Source: Longimicrobium sp. (GTDB taxonomy: Bacteria > Gemmatimonadota > Gemmatimonadetes > Longimicrobiales > Longimicrobiaceae). From it: DNA of 10,661 bases. How positions within the stretch are numbered: the first letter of the stretch is position 1; each line of letters begins with the position of its first letter. The position numbers were made by a program, and so were the translations under genes. The notes under the pieces were generated by a model. It did no database searches, had not been told where the DNA came from, and saw only the letters and a program-made list of their open reading frames with translations. The stretch covers positions 1 through 10,661 of the forward strand of contig JAUJMI010000087.1 of assembly GCA_030446945.1 (NCBI GenBank). The letters are read 5' to 3'. This document shows, one piece after another, positions 1 through 6,227 of this stretch.

Positions 1-2
1 GC

Positions 3-212
3 ATCTGCGTACTGCGCGGCGCCGCGGACACGCGCATCCCCATGTGGATCACGCTGCTGGGCTACTGGGGCGTCGGCGTTCCGGTGGCGTACTGGCTCGG
101 CTTCCACACCCCGCTCGCCCACGTCGGGATCTGGACCGGGCTGGTGGCGTCCCTGGCGGTGGTGGCGCTGCTGATGGCGCTGCGGGTGCGGCGGGTGCTG
201 TGGGGGCGGTGA
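3..212 (+). CDS. MATE family efflux transporter, C-terminal fragment
   Basis: The window opens inside this gene; 69 codons and the TGA stop remain. The visible part begins ICVLRGAADTRIPMWIT, matching the conserved 'LRGAGDTRIPM' segment in the C-terminal half of MATE (NorM/DinF-type) Na+ or H+ coupled multidrug/metabolite exporters. Two hydrophobic stretches follow (about residues 15-35 and 45-62 of the fragment), consistent with the last two transmembrane helices, and the end is short and basic (RVRRVLWGR). MATE proteins export cationic drugs or metabolites across the inner membrane; no substrate can be read from this fragment. It converges on the DUF2071 gene across a 347-base gap. The family call is fairly secure from the motif and helix pattern; the subfamily is unknown. 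Confidence 0.85.
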   Translation: MCVLRGAADTRIPMWITLLGYWGVGVPVAYWLGFHTPLAHVGIWTGLVASLAVVALLMALRVRRVLWGR

Positions 213-270
213 GGGCCCTCACCCCCGGCTCGTTACACTGGCGGAGGTACGTGGCGTCACGCCCATCCCC

Positions 271-296
271 TCGTAGGGGCGCGATTCATCGCGCCC
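271..296. repeat. Short interspersed palindromic repeat, copy 1 (TCGTAGGGGC type)
   Basis: After the lead-in TCGTAGG, the arm GGGCGCGAT (277-285) is followed by a 2-base loop and its exact reverse complement ATCGCGCCC (288-296). The same lead-in CTCGTAGGGGC recurs at 339-348, so this looks like a family of dispersed intergenic palindromes rather than a gene-specific terminator. The role is unknown; such elements often lie in 3' intergenic regions, as here downstream of the MATE gene. Confidence 0.7.
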
Positions 297-338
297 GTGT
301 CCGATGCCACGCCGCTGCCCCTCGCGCACACGGTTACC

Positions 339-377
339 TCGTAGGGGCAGACCTGCGTGTGACCTGCATGTCTGCCC
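339..377. repeat. Short interspersed palindromic repeat, copy 2, with an internal tandem duplication
   Basis: The lead-in CTCGTAGGGGC is shared with the copy at 271. The arm GGGCAGAC (345-352) pairs exactly with GTCTGCCC (370-377). The loop is long because an 11-base unit is duplicated head to tail: GACCTGCGTGT (350-360) and GACCTGCATGT (361-371), one mismatch. Removing one unit would give a compact hairpin like copy 1. The rest of the gap 213-559 holds no coding region I can support, only these repeats and the hairpin at 494-526. Confidence 0.7.
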
Positions 378-493
378 ACCCTCTCCCCCGCCTCGACCCC
401 GCCCTTCGCACCGTCATCTCGCAGGGGGCGCCCCACGGGGCTGCCCGTGCCCTCGCCCACGCGGCTCCCCGCACCTCCGCAACGCATGCAAAC

Positions 494-526
494 GCCCCTC
501 CCCCAGGTGGTTATTGGGGGAGGGGC
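494..526 (-). terminator. Strong hairpin, probable terminator of the DUF2071 gene
   Basis: A perfect 12-base inverted repeat, GCCCCTCCCCCA (494-505) and TGGGGGAGGGGC (515-526), encloses a 9-base loop. Read on the minus strand it lies 34 bases after the DUF2071 stop codon and is followed by GTTTGC, a short T tract. On the + strand there is no T run after it, so it fits an intrinsic terminator for the minus-strand transcript, possibly also blocking read-through from the MATE side. Confidence 0.65.
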
Positions 527-559
527 CGCGAGGTGACGAGCGGGGGAGGGGGCCCGCGC

Positions 560-1330
560 CTACCCTACATCCCGGTTGAACGCCGGCACCAGCCCCGGCG
601 CCGGGGCGCGCGCCGCGAGCTGGGGCCGGGCGTGCCACTCGTGGGCCAGGTCGCGCATCAGCAGGGCGCAGTCGAAGGCGATGGAGCCCTCGGGGAAGCG
701 GGCGCGATCGTCGAAGAAGCTGCTCTCCACCAGGTCCACGTCCAGCGGCTCCACGCTCCAGTTCTGGGTGCGCAGCTCCATCCCCTCGAAGCCGCCCAGG
801 TCGCGGCGGGGGGAGTAGCCGAGGGCGCCGTGCTGAAAGAAGTCGGAGGCTTCCCAGCGCGAGGCGAAGACGGAGCCGGGCGGGAGGGTGTGGCTCACGT
901 GGCCGCGCACCGCGATCCGCGTGTCGCCGTCGCGGCTGCGGACGGCGACACTCAGCCCGCCGTCCCACTCGCGCACCTCGAAGCGGGCTCGGCGGTGTAC
1001 GCCGGGGAAGAGGCGCCCGCCCACCAGCACGTTCAGCCCGCTCGACGTGTCGCGCCGCGGGACGTAGACGCCCTCGCACACGCCGTCCTCGCCGTCCCAC
1101 TCCACGGCGATGCGGTGGGCGGCGTTCTCGGAGCCCACGCCTACCAGCGCGGGAAGGCCGCGCGGGCGCACCTCGCGCAGCCGGATCAGGCAGATCCCCG
1201 CGACGGCGTGGCCGCGCACCAGCTTCGGGCGAAAAGGGGCGGGGAGGATCCCGTCGAGCGCGTCCGGCGCGACCCGGTAGTTCACCAGGACGCGCCGGTC
1301 GATCCATCCCGCCACCACGGGTCTCATCAT
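560..1330 (-). CDS. DUF2071 (YqjF-like) protein
   Basis: The product is 256 residues, the usual size of the DUF2071/YqjF family, which belongs to the acetoacetate-decarboxylase-like beta-fold superfamily. Family features visible are the N-terminal 'W-(x)n-NYRV-x-P-x-x-LxxxLP' stretch (residues 9-33), a central HRIAVEWDGEDG plus VYVPRRDTSS segment (about 72-98), then GRLFPGVHRRARFEVREWDG (about 105-124) and a C-terminal FFxxRxxFP segment. No signal peptide or membrane helix is seen, so it should be cytoplasmic. The biochemical function is not established; no catalytic claim is made. The start is the first of two adjacent ATG codons (1330 or 1327); no clear Shine-Dalgarno precedes them. It has its own candidate promoter (1378-1407) and a terminator hairpin downstream, so it is probably a single-gene unit, separate from the beta-barrel gene 155 bases upstream. 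Confidence 0.85.
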   Translation of the reverse strand: MMRPVVAGWIDRRVLVNYRVAPDALDGILPAPFRPKLVRGHAVAGICLIRLREVRPRGLPALVGVGSENAAHRIAVEWDGEDGVCEGVYVPRRDTSSGLNVLVGGRLFPGVHRRARFEVREWDGGLSVAVRSRDGDTRIAVRGHVSHTLPPGSVFASRWEASDFFQHGALGYSPRRDLGGFEGMELRTQNWSVEPLDVDLVESSFFDDRARFPEGSIAFDCALLMRDLAHEWHARPQLAARAPAPGLVPAFNRDVG

Positions 1331-1377
1331 AGCGAGCTTCGGGTGAGCTGCATGCGCGGGTGCGCGCGGCGCGACAC

Positions 1378-1407
1378 AGCGTAGCCCGGCCGGGCCCGGC
1401 CCGTCAA
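1378..1407 (-). promoter_or_regulatory. Candidate sigma70-type promoter for the DUF2071 gene
   Basis: On the minus strand TTGACG (1407-1402) is separated by 18 bases from TACGCT (1383-1378). The -35 box matches the consensus at 5 of 6 positions, the -10 box at only 3. The spacer contains the perfect palindrome GCCCGGCCGGGC (1384-1395), which could be a regulator site or only GC symmetry. Predicted transcription start is near 1371, leaving a leader of about 40 bases. The same TTGACG/TACGnT pair occurs at 4897-4925. Confidence 0.35.
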
Positions 1408-1420
1408 CACCCGCCCACTC

Positions 1421-1444
1421 TGTCTCTGCGCCTCTGCGTGAGAC
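1421..1444. repeat. Dispersed CTCTGYGTGAGA repeat, partial copy
   Basis: The stretch GCGCCTCTGCGTGAGA (1428-1443) is 15 of 16 identical to GCGCCTCTGTGTGAGA at 6202-6217. Both copies lie in intergenic gaps. Here only one arm of the larger inverted structure seen at 6153-6217 remains. It is downstream of the beta-barrel gene and could contribute to 3' end processing, but no function is shown. Confidence 0.55.
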
Positions 1445-1485
1445 TTCCGTTGTGGGCGGTGCACACCCCTTTCTGACGACTGGGA

Positions 1486-2103
1486 TCAGAATCTGAGCTG
1501 CACCCCGGCGCTCACCGCCGGGTTGTGCGTCGTCCTCTCGCCGGTGCCGCCCTGCAGGGTGCTGCCGAAGACGATCACGTCCTGCGCGTCTGCCCGGAGC
1601 TCAAAGAGGCCGCGCAGCGGGATGCGTACGCCGAAGCCGGGGGAAAGCGCGAAGCCGGCATCCTCCCGGTCGATCTCGGCGCCGCTTGCCGCGTCTCTGC
1701 GGATGCGGAAGCGGCCGGCGCCTATCGAGACAAAGGGGTCCAGGAACCCCCCGATCGGATTGTGGACGAAGTGCAGGTCCAGCTCGGCACCCGAGTGCAG
1801 CACGGAGAAGTCGTCACCGCTCCCCCCCGCCAGGAAAAATCCGAGCACCGCGTTGTCCAGCAGGTTGTTTCCCGGACCCGAGAAGGGGGCCAGGTTCACC
1901 AGCAGGCGCCCGCCGCCGCCCGCCGCCCTCGCGCGATCCGCGTCGTCTCCCGCGTCCAGCCCGTACCCCGCGCCGTACGCGCCGACCATCAGCAGGCGCC
2001 GGTGCGTCTGCGATACCTGCTGCGCCTCGGCCTCAGGGGCACTGAGCGCCACGAACCCCAGGACCGCCACGAGCGCGGCCAGATCGAGAAGCCGCCCGAT
2101 CAT
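1486..2103 (-). CDS. Small outer-membrane beta-barrel protein
   Basis: The product has 205 residues. The N-terminus is a Sec signal peptide (MIGRLLDLAALVAVLGFVAL, then SAPEAEA before QQ, probable cleavage after residue 27). The mature part alternates polar and hydrophobic residues with many Gly and aromatic positions: LLMVGAYGAGYGL, FVSIGAGRFRIRR, ALSPGFGVRIPL, GLFELRADAQDVIVF. It ends in SAGVQLRF; a C-terminal Phe is the usual signal for insertion by the BAM machinery. The size suggests an 8- to 10-strand barrel like OmpA/OmpX-type or 'outer membrane protein beta-barrel domain' families; I cannot assign a named family. The ATG at 2103 overlaps the stop of the upstream ferritin-like gene (ATGA), and GGGAGGG precedes it, so translation is probably coupled. 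Longer in-frame extensions upstream run into the ferritin-like gene and are rejected. Confidence 0.8.
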   Translation of the reverse strand: MIGRLLDLAALVAVLGFVALSAPEAEAQQVSQTHRRLLMVGAYGAGYGLDAGDDADRARAAGGGGRLLVNLAPFSGPGNNLLDNAVLGFFLAGGSGDDFSVLHSGAELDLHFVHNPIGGFLDPFVSIGAGRFRIRRDAASGAEIDREDAGFALSPGFGVRIPLRGLFELRADAQDVIVFGSTLQGGTGERTTHNPAVSAGVQLRF

Positions 2104-2927
2104 CGCACCCTCCCGCCGAGCTCGGGAACGGTAGCCATGAACGGCCGCAGGATACGGATCACCTGCCCCTTGGTGAGCGGCTCGTCGAAGGCGCGTGTCA
2201 CTTCCTCGGTATGGCGGAGGGGGGCGAGGATGAAGTGGAAGGTGTTGTCCTCGTCCTCGTATGCTCCCTGGAGCAGCGCGGGGATACCCGGGCCGCCGCT
2301 CTCTTCCACGATCCACCGTCGCTGCCCGCGGAGCGCCCGCACCTGCGATGCGTGGCGCGCCTCCACCGAGTGAATACGGAGCGCCGGCTGCAGGACGGCA
2401 TCGTGGCGCAGGAGGTTGGGCGCCTGCCCCTTGAGCGCGCGCACGCCGAGGTCTTCCAGCGACTGCGCAACGGCCAGGAACGTCTCCCGGTCGCTGAAGA
2501 CCCCCGCCAGCGGGCCGTTGCCGCGCCCCATCCCGCCCGTGAAGTCGAAGCGCGGCGCGGCGATGGCCCGGTCGCCCAGGGTGGCGCGCAGGAAGCGGCG
2601 GTGCCCCGCCTCGTGCTTCAGGATCTGCTCGAAGACGGCGCGCGGATTCCCCGTGAGAAGCCCCGGCGCAGCCAGCGCGCGGGTGTAGAAATCCACCCCG
2701 AGCTCCTCCAGCATAAGCCCGAAGTTCAGCACCTCCACCACATCGCCGGGGAGGTCCCGGGCCTGCCCGAACGCCTCGGACGCGAGCGCCGCCAGGGCCA
2801 GCGGCGCGGAGCCGAGCGCCAGCCCGGCCGCCGCGCGCGAACCCAGCCCCAGCCCGCCGCGGATGGCGTCGCGGCGGGAGAGCAGCGTCTCCGTGGTCTC
2901 CGGATCCAGAGAGTCGTGCGTGCTCAT
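2100..2927 (-). CDS. Tat-exported ferritin-like domain protein (second of pair)
   Basis: The product has 275 residues. A Tat-type leader is visible: twin arginine at 18-19 (LLSRRDAIRGG) followed by an Ala/Leu/Gly-rich hydrophobic stretch to about residue 50 and a probable cleavage near FGQA (53-56). The mature domain is a four-helix Ferritin_2-type fold (PF13668; related to the plant desiccation protein PCC13-62). Candidate diiron ligands are Glu74 (or 75) in helix 1 (NFGLMLEELGVDFY), Glu106 and His109 (HEAGHRRFL), Glu158 (QSLEDLG), and Glu189 and His192 (SVEARHAS). All are present, so metal binding is plausible. The physiological reaction of this family is not settled; iron handling or oxidative/desiccation protection are the common suggestions. 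The ATG at 2927 overlaps the stop of the preceding ferritin-like gene, and its own stop overlaps the start of the barrel gene, giving a coupled three-gene unit. Confidence 0.88.
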   Translation of the reverse strand: MSTHDSLDPETTETLLSRRDAIRGGLGLGSRAAAGLALGSAPLALAALASEAFGQARDLPGDVVEVLNFGLMLEELGVDFYTRALAAPGLLTGNPRAVFEQILKHEAGHRRFLRATLGDRAIAAPRFDFTGGMGRGNGPLAGVFSDRETFLAVAQSLEDLGVRALKGQAPNLLRHDAVLQPALRIHSVEARHASQVRALRGQRRWIVEESGGPGIPALLQGAYEDEDNTFHFILAPLRHTEEVTRAFDEPLTKGQVIRILRPFMATVPELGGRVR

Positions 2928-3583
2928 GCCATCCTCCCGGGAAGGCCGCTCAGGCGGAAGCGCTCCCTGAAGAACGGCTGCACGCGGTCGATGACCTCGG
3001 GCGGGTCCAGGGCGCGCTCCATCCCGTTCTCGTCGATGATGTCGTCGCCCGCGAAGGCGCGCGGATCGTTCATGGTGAGGTCGCGGAGCGCGGCGGCGTG
3101 GCGCGCCTCGACCGACACGATCTTCCCCGCGATCGAGAGGAACTCCGCCAGGCTCAGCAGCTTCCCCGCGCCGTTGTACGCGGCCGTCCCCGTGTCCTCG
3201 AACGTGCGCGAGATGGTGAGGACCTGGTCGCGGCTCGTGAAGTCCACCGAGCTGAAGTCGCGTTCCGGGACGTCGATCTTGAGCGGCCCCAGCGCGCGCG
3301 CAAAGAAGCGGCGGTGCGCCATCTCGTGCTGCTGGATGTCGCGCAGCAGCGCCAGCTCCTCCGGGCGGATGCCGCGCGGCGGGCTGGCGACCACCCGGTT
3401 GTAGAAGTCCGACTCCATCACCTCCAGCGAGTACGCGTAGTTCAGCACGCCGAAGTCGGTGCTGAAGTCCAGCGTGTGGCTGTTGATGCGTCCCACCGCG
3501 GCGCAGCCGGCGGCCGGCAGCGCCAGCGCCGCGGCTCCCATCCCGCCCGCGCGTTTCAGACAGCCGCGCCTGCTCTGCGCCAC
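2924..3583 (-). CDS. Tat-exported ferritin-like domain (lipo)protein (first of pair)
   Basis: I place the start at GTG 3583 (219 residues): this gives a compact Tat signal AQSRRGCLKRAGG with the twin arginine at 5-6, and GAGG lies 6 bases upstream. The frame is open further upstream to GTG 3703 (259 residues), but that part is Gly/Arg-rich and unlike a leader. After the hydrophobic stretch AAALALPAAG comes Cys27, a possible Tat lipoprotein cysteine with a weak lipobox. The mature Ferritin_2-like four-helix domain keeps candidate diiron residues: Glu54 or Glu57 (YSLEVMESDFY), Glu87 and His90 (HEMAHRRFF), Glu129 (RTFEDTG), and Glu159 and His162 (SVEARHAA). It resembles its neighbour in layout and probably arose by ancient duplication. 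Its TGA (2926-2924) overlaps the next ATG. Bases 3584-3739 upstream hold no separate gene I can support. Confidence 0.87.
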   Translation of the reverse strand: MAQSRRGCLKRAGGMGAAALALPAAGCAAVGRINSHTLDFSTDFGVLNYAYSLEVMESDFYNRVVASPPRGIRPEELALLRDIQQHEMAHRRFFARALGPLKIDVPERDFSSVDFTSRDQVLTISRTFEDTGTAAYNGAGKLLSLAEFLSIAGKIVSVEARHAAALRDLTMNDPRAFAGDDIIDENGMERALDPPEVIDRVQPFFRERFRLSGLPGRMA

Positions 3584-3739
3584 CTCCAGCCTCGAACCCT
3601 CCCCGCTCAGGGACCCCTCCCATCGTCCGTGATCCGCGCCCGGGCCGAACGCCCCGGGTCGCTGCCGGGCCATGCGGGGCAAGGATCGCTCCAGCTTCGA
3701 CACACCTTGTGCGAGCGGGCGCCGGCACGCCCGCCCGCG

Positions 3740-4854
3740 TCAGAAGAGGAGGCGGTAGGTCAGCGCCAGGTTGCGTCCGGGGGAGGGCGCGAACTCCTTG
3801 ATGCGGCTGGTGGCCTCGCGGTGCAGCTCGTTCGCCAGGTTCTCGCCGCGGACGGTGATCGAGTGCACCAGCCCGGCGCGGGTGAAGCGGACTCCCGGCG
3901 TCCAGCCGCAGCACCGTGTGCGCTTCGGTGGCGCTCTCGTCCGCGGAGCCCACGCGGTCCTGGCGCATTTCGTGGTGCAGCTCGCCTCCCAGCGACAGCG
4001 TCCCGTTGTCCCAGCGGAGGAGCGTCCCCAGCCGGGGCGCGGGCATGAACGGGAGCGGCGTGCCGTCGTGCTGCTCCGCGCGCAGGGCGTCTCCGGAAAG
4101 GCCCACCACCAGGTCGCGGCGGGCGGCCCACTCCAGCGAGCCCTCCACCCCTCGCAGCACGGCGTCCGTCTGGGCGTAGCGGAAGACGCTCACCGGCTGC
4201 CCGCCCACCATCGTGTCCGGCTGCGCCAGCAGGTGCACGTAGTTGTCGATCCGGTTCTGGTAGGCGACGAACTGCCCGTTCAGGCGCGAGTTCCGCACCC
4301 TCACCACCCCCTCGGCTCCCGTCCCGCGCTCCGCGGCGAGTGTGGGGGTCCCGTACTCCACCGATCCCGTTCCCGCGTGCAGCGCGCCGGAGAAGAGCTC
4401 TTCCACCGTGGGTGCGCGGAACGAGCGGGCGACCGTCACCGCGGCGGAGACCGCCTGGGTGAAGGGGACACGCACCCCCACCGACCCGGAGAGGGCGCGG
4501 AAAGTCCCAGCGTCAGCGGCGTGGCGCGCAGGACGAACTCCGCCTGCGCTCCCGCGCCGGTGGCGAGCTCCCGCACGACCGGGGCGTACCCCATCAGCGC
4601 CACCTGAACCCGATACGTCCCGCCCGACAGGTTGCGGAAGGCGAACCGTCCCTCCGCGTCGGTCGTGGTGCTGCGGGAGAGACGCACGACGGTGATGCGG
4701 GCCTGCCAGGAGCGGCCGGCTGCGCTCGTCGCGGACGACCCCGGACAGTGAGGGAGCGGATTGAAGCTGCTGCGCCTCGGGCGGGCGGCTGCCAGCCGCC
4801 CGCGAGGAGGGCGCAAGCAACCGGCAGCACGAGTTCTAGTATCATCTGATCCAT
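3740..4854 (-). pseudogene. TonB-dependent receptor, decayed: internal deletion plus frameshifts
   Basis: Pieces of one receptor occur in order in three frames. Positions 4854 to about 4782 encode a signal peptide (MDQMILELVLPVACALLAGG). A one-base shift near 4780 leads into EAQQLQSAPSLSGVVRDE. A second shift near 4700 leads into a carboxypeptidase-regulatory-like domain (RITVVRLSRSTTTDAEGRF, then GGTYRVQVALMGYAPV, ending VLRATPLTL at about 4510). This joins directly to late-barrel sequence (LSGSVGVRVPF, then SFRAPTVEELFSGALHAGTG) from about 4505. The whole plug domain and the first barrel strands are missing. A third one-base shift near 3893 leads into the true C-terminus (NLANELHREATSRIKEF to LALTYRLLF). 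Removing one base at each of 4780, 4700 and 3893 restores the expected family text, but the deletion cannot be repaired. About 370 residues remain, where intact receptors of this type usually exceed 650. It could not transport substrate. Confidence 0.85.
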
Positions 4855-4896
4855 GATTGCGGTTGTGTTGATTGCAAGTTTAAGGAAGGTTAAAGC

Positions 4897-4925
4897 ACCG
4901 TAGCGCGCAGAGGCGGCGGCGTCAA
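4897..4925 (-). promoter_or_regulatory. Candidate sigma70-type promoter ahead of the receptor remnant and ferritin cluster
   Basis: On the minus strand TTGACG (4925-4920) is followed after exactly 17 bases by TACGGT (4902-4897). The -35 box matches 5 of 6 consensus positions and the spacing is optimal. The predicted start near 4890 gives a leader of about 36 bases that is strikingly AT-rich for this genome (around 4860-4895, with TTTAACC and TTAAACTT). It is the best promoter candidate in the minus-strand block and may now serve the ferritin-like genes through the dead receptor gene. Confidence 0.5.
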
Positions 4926-4962
4926 CTGCACGCCGCCGCCCACCCTCCGCCATTTGGAGCCG

Positions 4963-6069
4963 CTAGGACGCGCTGTTCTCCGCGTACACGCCGCGCCCAG
5001 CCGTCTCGCCGACCGGCATCGCGCTTTCGCGGCTGCGGAGCGCTTCCTCCGCGGCGGCTTCGACTTCGGCCGAGACGTCGGCTTCAATGGAGTCCAGGCG
5101 GGAGCGCTCGATGCCCTCGTCCAGCAGCCAGTTCTCGAACATCCCGATCGGGTCGCGGCGGCCCCACGTCTCAAAGAGCTCCGGCTCGAATAGGGCGCGT
5201 GCTTCGCGCTCGTCGTGCGTGGCGTGGCCGCCCATGCGAAAGGTCTCCGCCACGAGGATCGTGACTCCTTCGCCGGCGCGGGCGCGGTCCGCGGCCAGGC
5301 GGGTGGCGGCGAAGGCGTCCAGCACGTGGTTGCCGTCGAAGATGGCGCCGGGCACGCCGTACATCGCCGGCCAGTCGTGGAAGGAGCCCGCGGCGTGCAC
5401 CTTGAGCCGCGTCCCCAGGGCGATCTGGTTGTTCTGGATGATGAAGAGGGCGGGGAGGCGGCGCACGGCCGCCAGATTGATCCCCTCGTGGAACGCGGCC
5501 GTCTTGGTGGAGCCGTCCCCGATCCAGGTGAGCCCCACCCGGTCCTCGCCGCGGATCTGGAAGGAGAGCGCCACCCCCGCGATCACCGGCACCACGTCGC
5601 CCACGTGCGAGATGGGCGCGAGGACGCCGTACTTCAGGTCGCCCACGTGCAGGTCGCGCCCGCCGGCGGGGGCGTCGCCCGCGCCCAGGTAGGTGCGGAA
5701 GATGTCGGCCACGGGCATCCCGAACTCGTGGCAGGCGCCGCAGTTGCGGATCATCGGCGCCACCACGTCGCGCCCCGGCCCGGACCTGCGCAGCGCGTGC
5801 ACCGGCCCGATGGTGGCCGCCTCCTCGCCCACCCCGAGCCACGCCTTGGAGATCACCCCGCTCTTGACCCACCGCTTGAGCGCGATCTCGTGAAGGCGGT
5901 TGCGCAGCAGGCCGGCGTAGATGGCGAGGAGGTCGTCTTCCGGCAGCGCGCGCACCACGGCGGCGCGCTCCGGGTCCGCGTCGATGCGCGCGCGGAAGTC
6001 GCGCATCGTATCGGGGTCCGGCTGCCAGTTCTGGTACTCGGGGGGATCGTACGCGGCGAAGCGCTTCAT
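4963..6069 (-). CDS. ThDP-dependent 2-oxoacid dehydrogenase E1 component, alpha subunit
   Basis: The product has 368 residues. E1 alpha subunits of pyruvate or branched-chain 2-oxoacid dehydrogenases bind thiamine diphosphate and, with an E1 beta subunit, decarboxylate the oxoacid and pass the acyl group to E2 lipoyl domains. The ThDP/Mg motif is clear: GDGSTKTAAFHEGINLAA from Gly184 with NN at 213-214 (IIQNNQIALGT). Other family marks are the GVGEEAATIGPVHAL segment (79-93), HVGDVVPVIAGVALSF (155-170) and the loop region FRMGGHATHDEREAR (277-291), the counterpart of the phosphorylated loop in mitochondrial E1. Differences from classic PdhA are the replaced 'GKGGSMH' (here GGRDLHVGD, 136-144) and 'YRDHG' (here IRNCG, 107-111), pointing to a divergent, perhaps BCKDH-like subgroup. 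No E1 beta or E2 gene is adjacent; downstream is the receptor remnant. No Shine-Dalgarno is obvious before ATG 6069. The E1 alpha call is secure; substrate is not. Confidence 0.88.
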   Translation of the reverse strand: MKRFAAYDPPEYQNWQPDPDTMRDFRARIDADPERAAVVRALPEDDLLAIYAGLLRNRLHEIALKRWVKSGVISKAWLGVGEEAATIGPVHALRRSGPGRDVVAPMIRNCGACHEFGMPVADIFRTYLGAGDAPAGGRDLHVGDLKYGVLAPISHVGDVVPVIAGVALSFQIRGEDRVGLTWIGDGSTKTAAFHEGINLAAVRRLPALFIIQNNQIALGTRLKVHAAGSFHDWPAMYGVPGAIFDGNHVLDAFAATRLAADRARAGEGVTILVAETFRMGGHATHDEREARALFEPELFETWGRRDPIGMFENWLLDEGIERSRLDSIEADVSAEVEAAAEEALRSRESAMPVGETAGRGVYAENSAS

Positions 6070-6108
6070 GGTACGCGGCGGTGGCGTGGCGTGAGGAGGA
6101 GCGCCGGG

Positions 6109-6137
6109 AGCATACGGCTGGCTTCCGTGCCGCGCAA
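6109..6137 (-). promoter_or_regulatory. Weak promoter candidate for the E1 alpha gene
   Basis: On the minus strand TTGCGC (6137-6132) and TATGCT (6114-6109) are 17 bases apart. The -10 box matches 4 of 6 consensus positions, the -35 box 3 of 6. A start near 6102 would leave a leader of about 33 bases. The repeat at 6153-6217 lies immediately upstream. Confidence 0.3.
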
Positions 6138-6152
6138 TCCTGCAACCGCGGG

Positions 6153-6217
6153 CTCACACGGAGACACAGAGGCACAGAGGAAAGGAAAAGAAGTTCTTTC
6201 GGCGCCTCTGTGTGAGA
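6153..6217. repeat. Imperfect inverted repeat of the CTCTGYGTGAGA family
   Basis: The left part (6153-6180) reads CTCACACGGAGACACAGAGG then CACAGAGG. The right part (6202-6217) is GCGCCTCTGTGTGAGA, whose reverse complement TCTCACACAGAGGCGC matches the left part apart from an extra block. Between them is the small symmetric core AAAGAAGTTCTTT (6187-6199). A related one-arm copy lies at 1421-1444. It sits 10 bases beyond the stop of the HIT gene and may act as its 3' end structure, but the recurrence suggests a dispersed repeat. Confidence 0.6.
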
Positions 6218-6227
6218 TGCTTTTTCG

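Noticed and set aside
271..377. Two repeats considered as the start of a CRISPR array
   Set aside because: There are only two unequal copies with different stems and no regular spacing, and no cas gene is in the window.
44..1384. Long + strand open frame over the DUF2071 gene
   Set aside because: It is antisense to a well-supported DUF2071 protein, has Ala/Arg/His-rich text with no domain, and its ATG lies inside the MATE gene.
3584..3703. N-terminal extension of the first ferritin-like protein from GTG 3703
   Set aside because: The extra 40 residues would place the twin arginine at residue 45, unusual for a Tat leader. GTG 3583 has GAGG upstream and gives a normal leader, though the longer form cannot be excluded.
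2100..4820. A single open frame of 906 codons on the minus strand, as if a receptor-ferritin fusion
   Set aside because: Its middle part is an out-of-frame reading of the receptor C-terminus and the first ferritin-like gene. The real second ferritin gene starts at ATG 2927 with a Tat leader.
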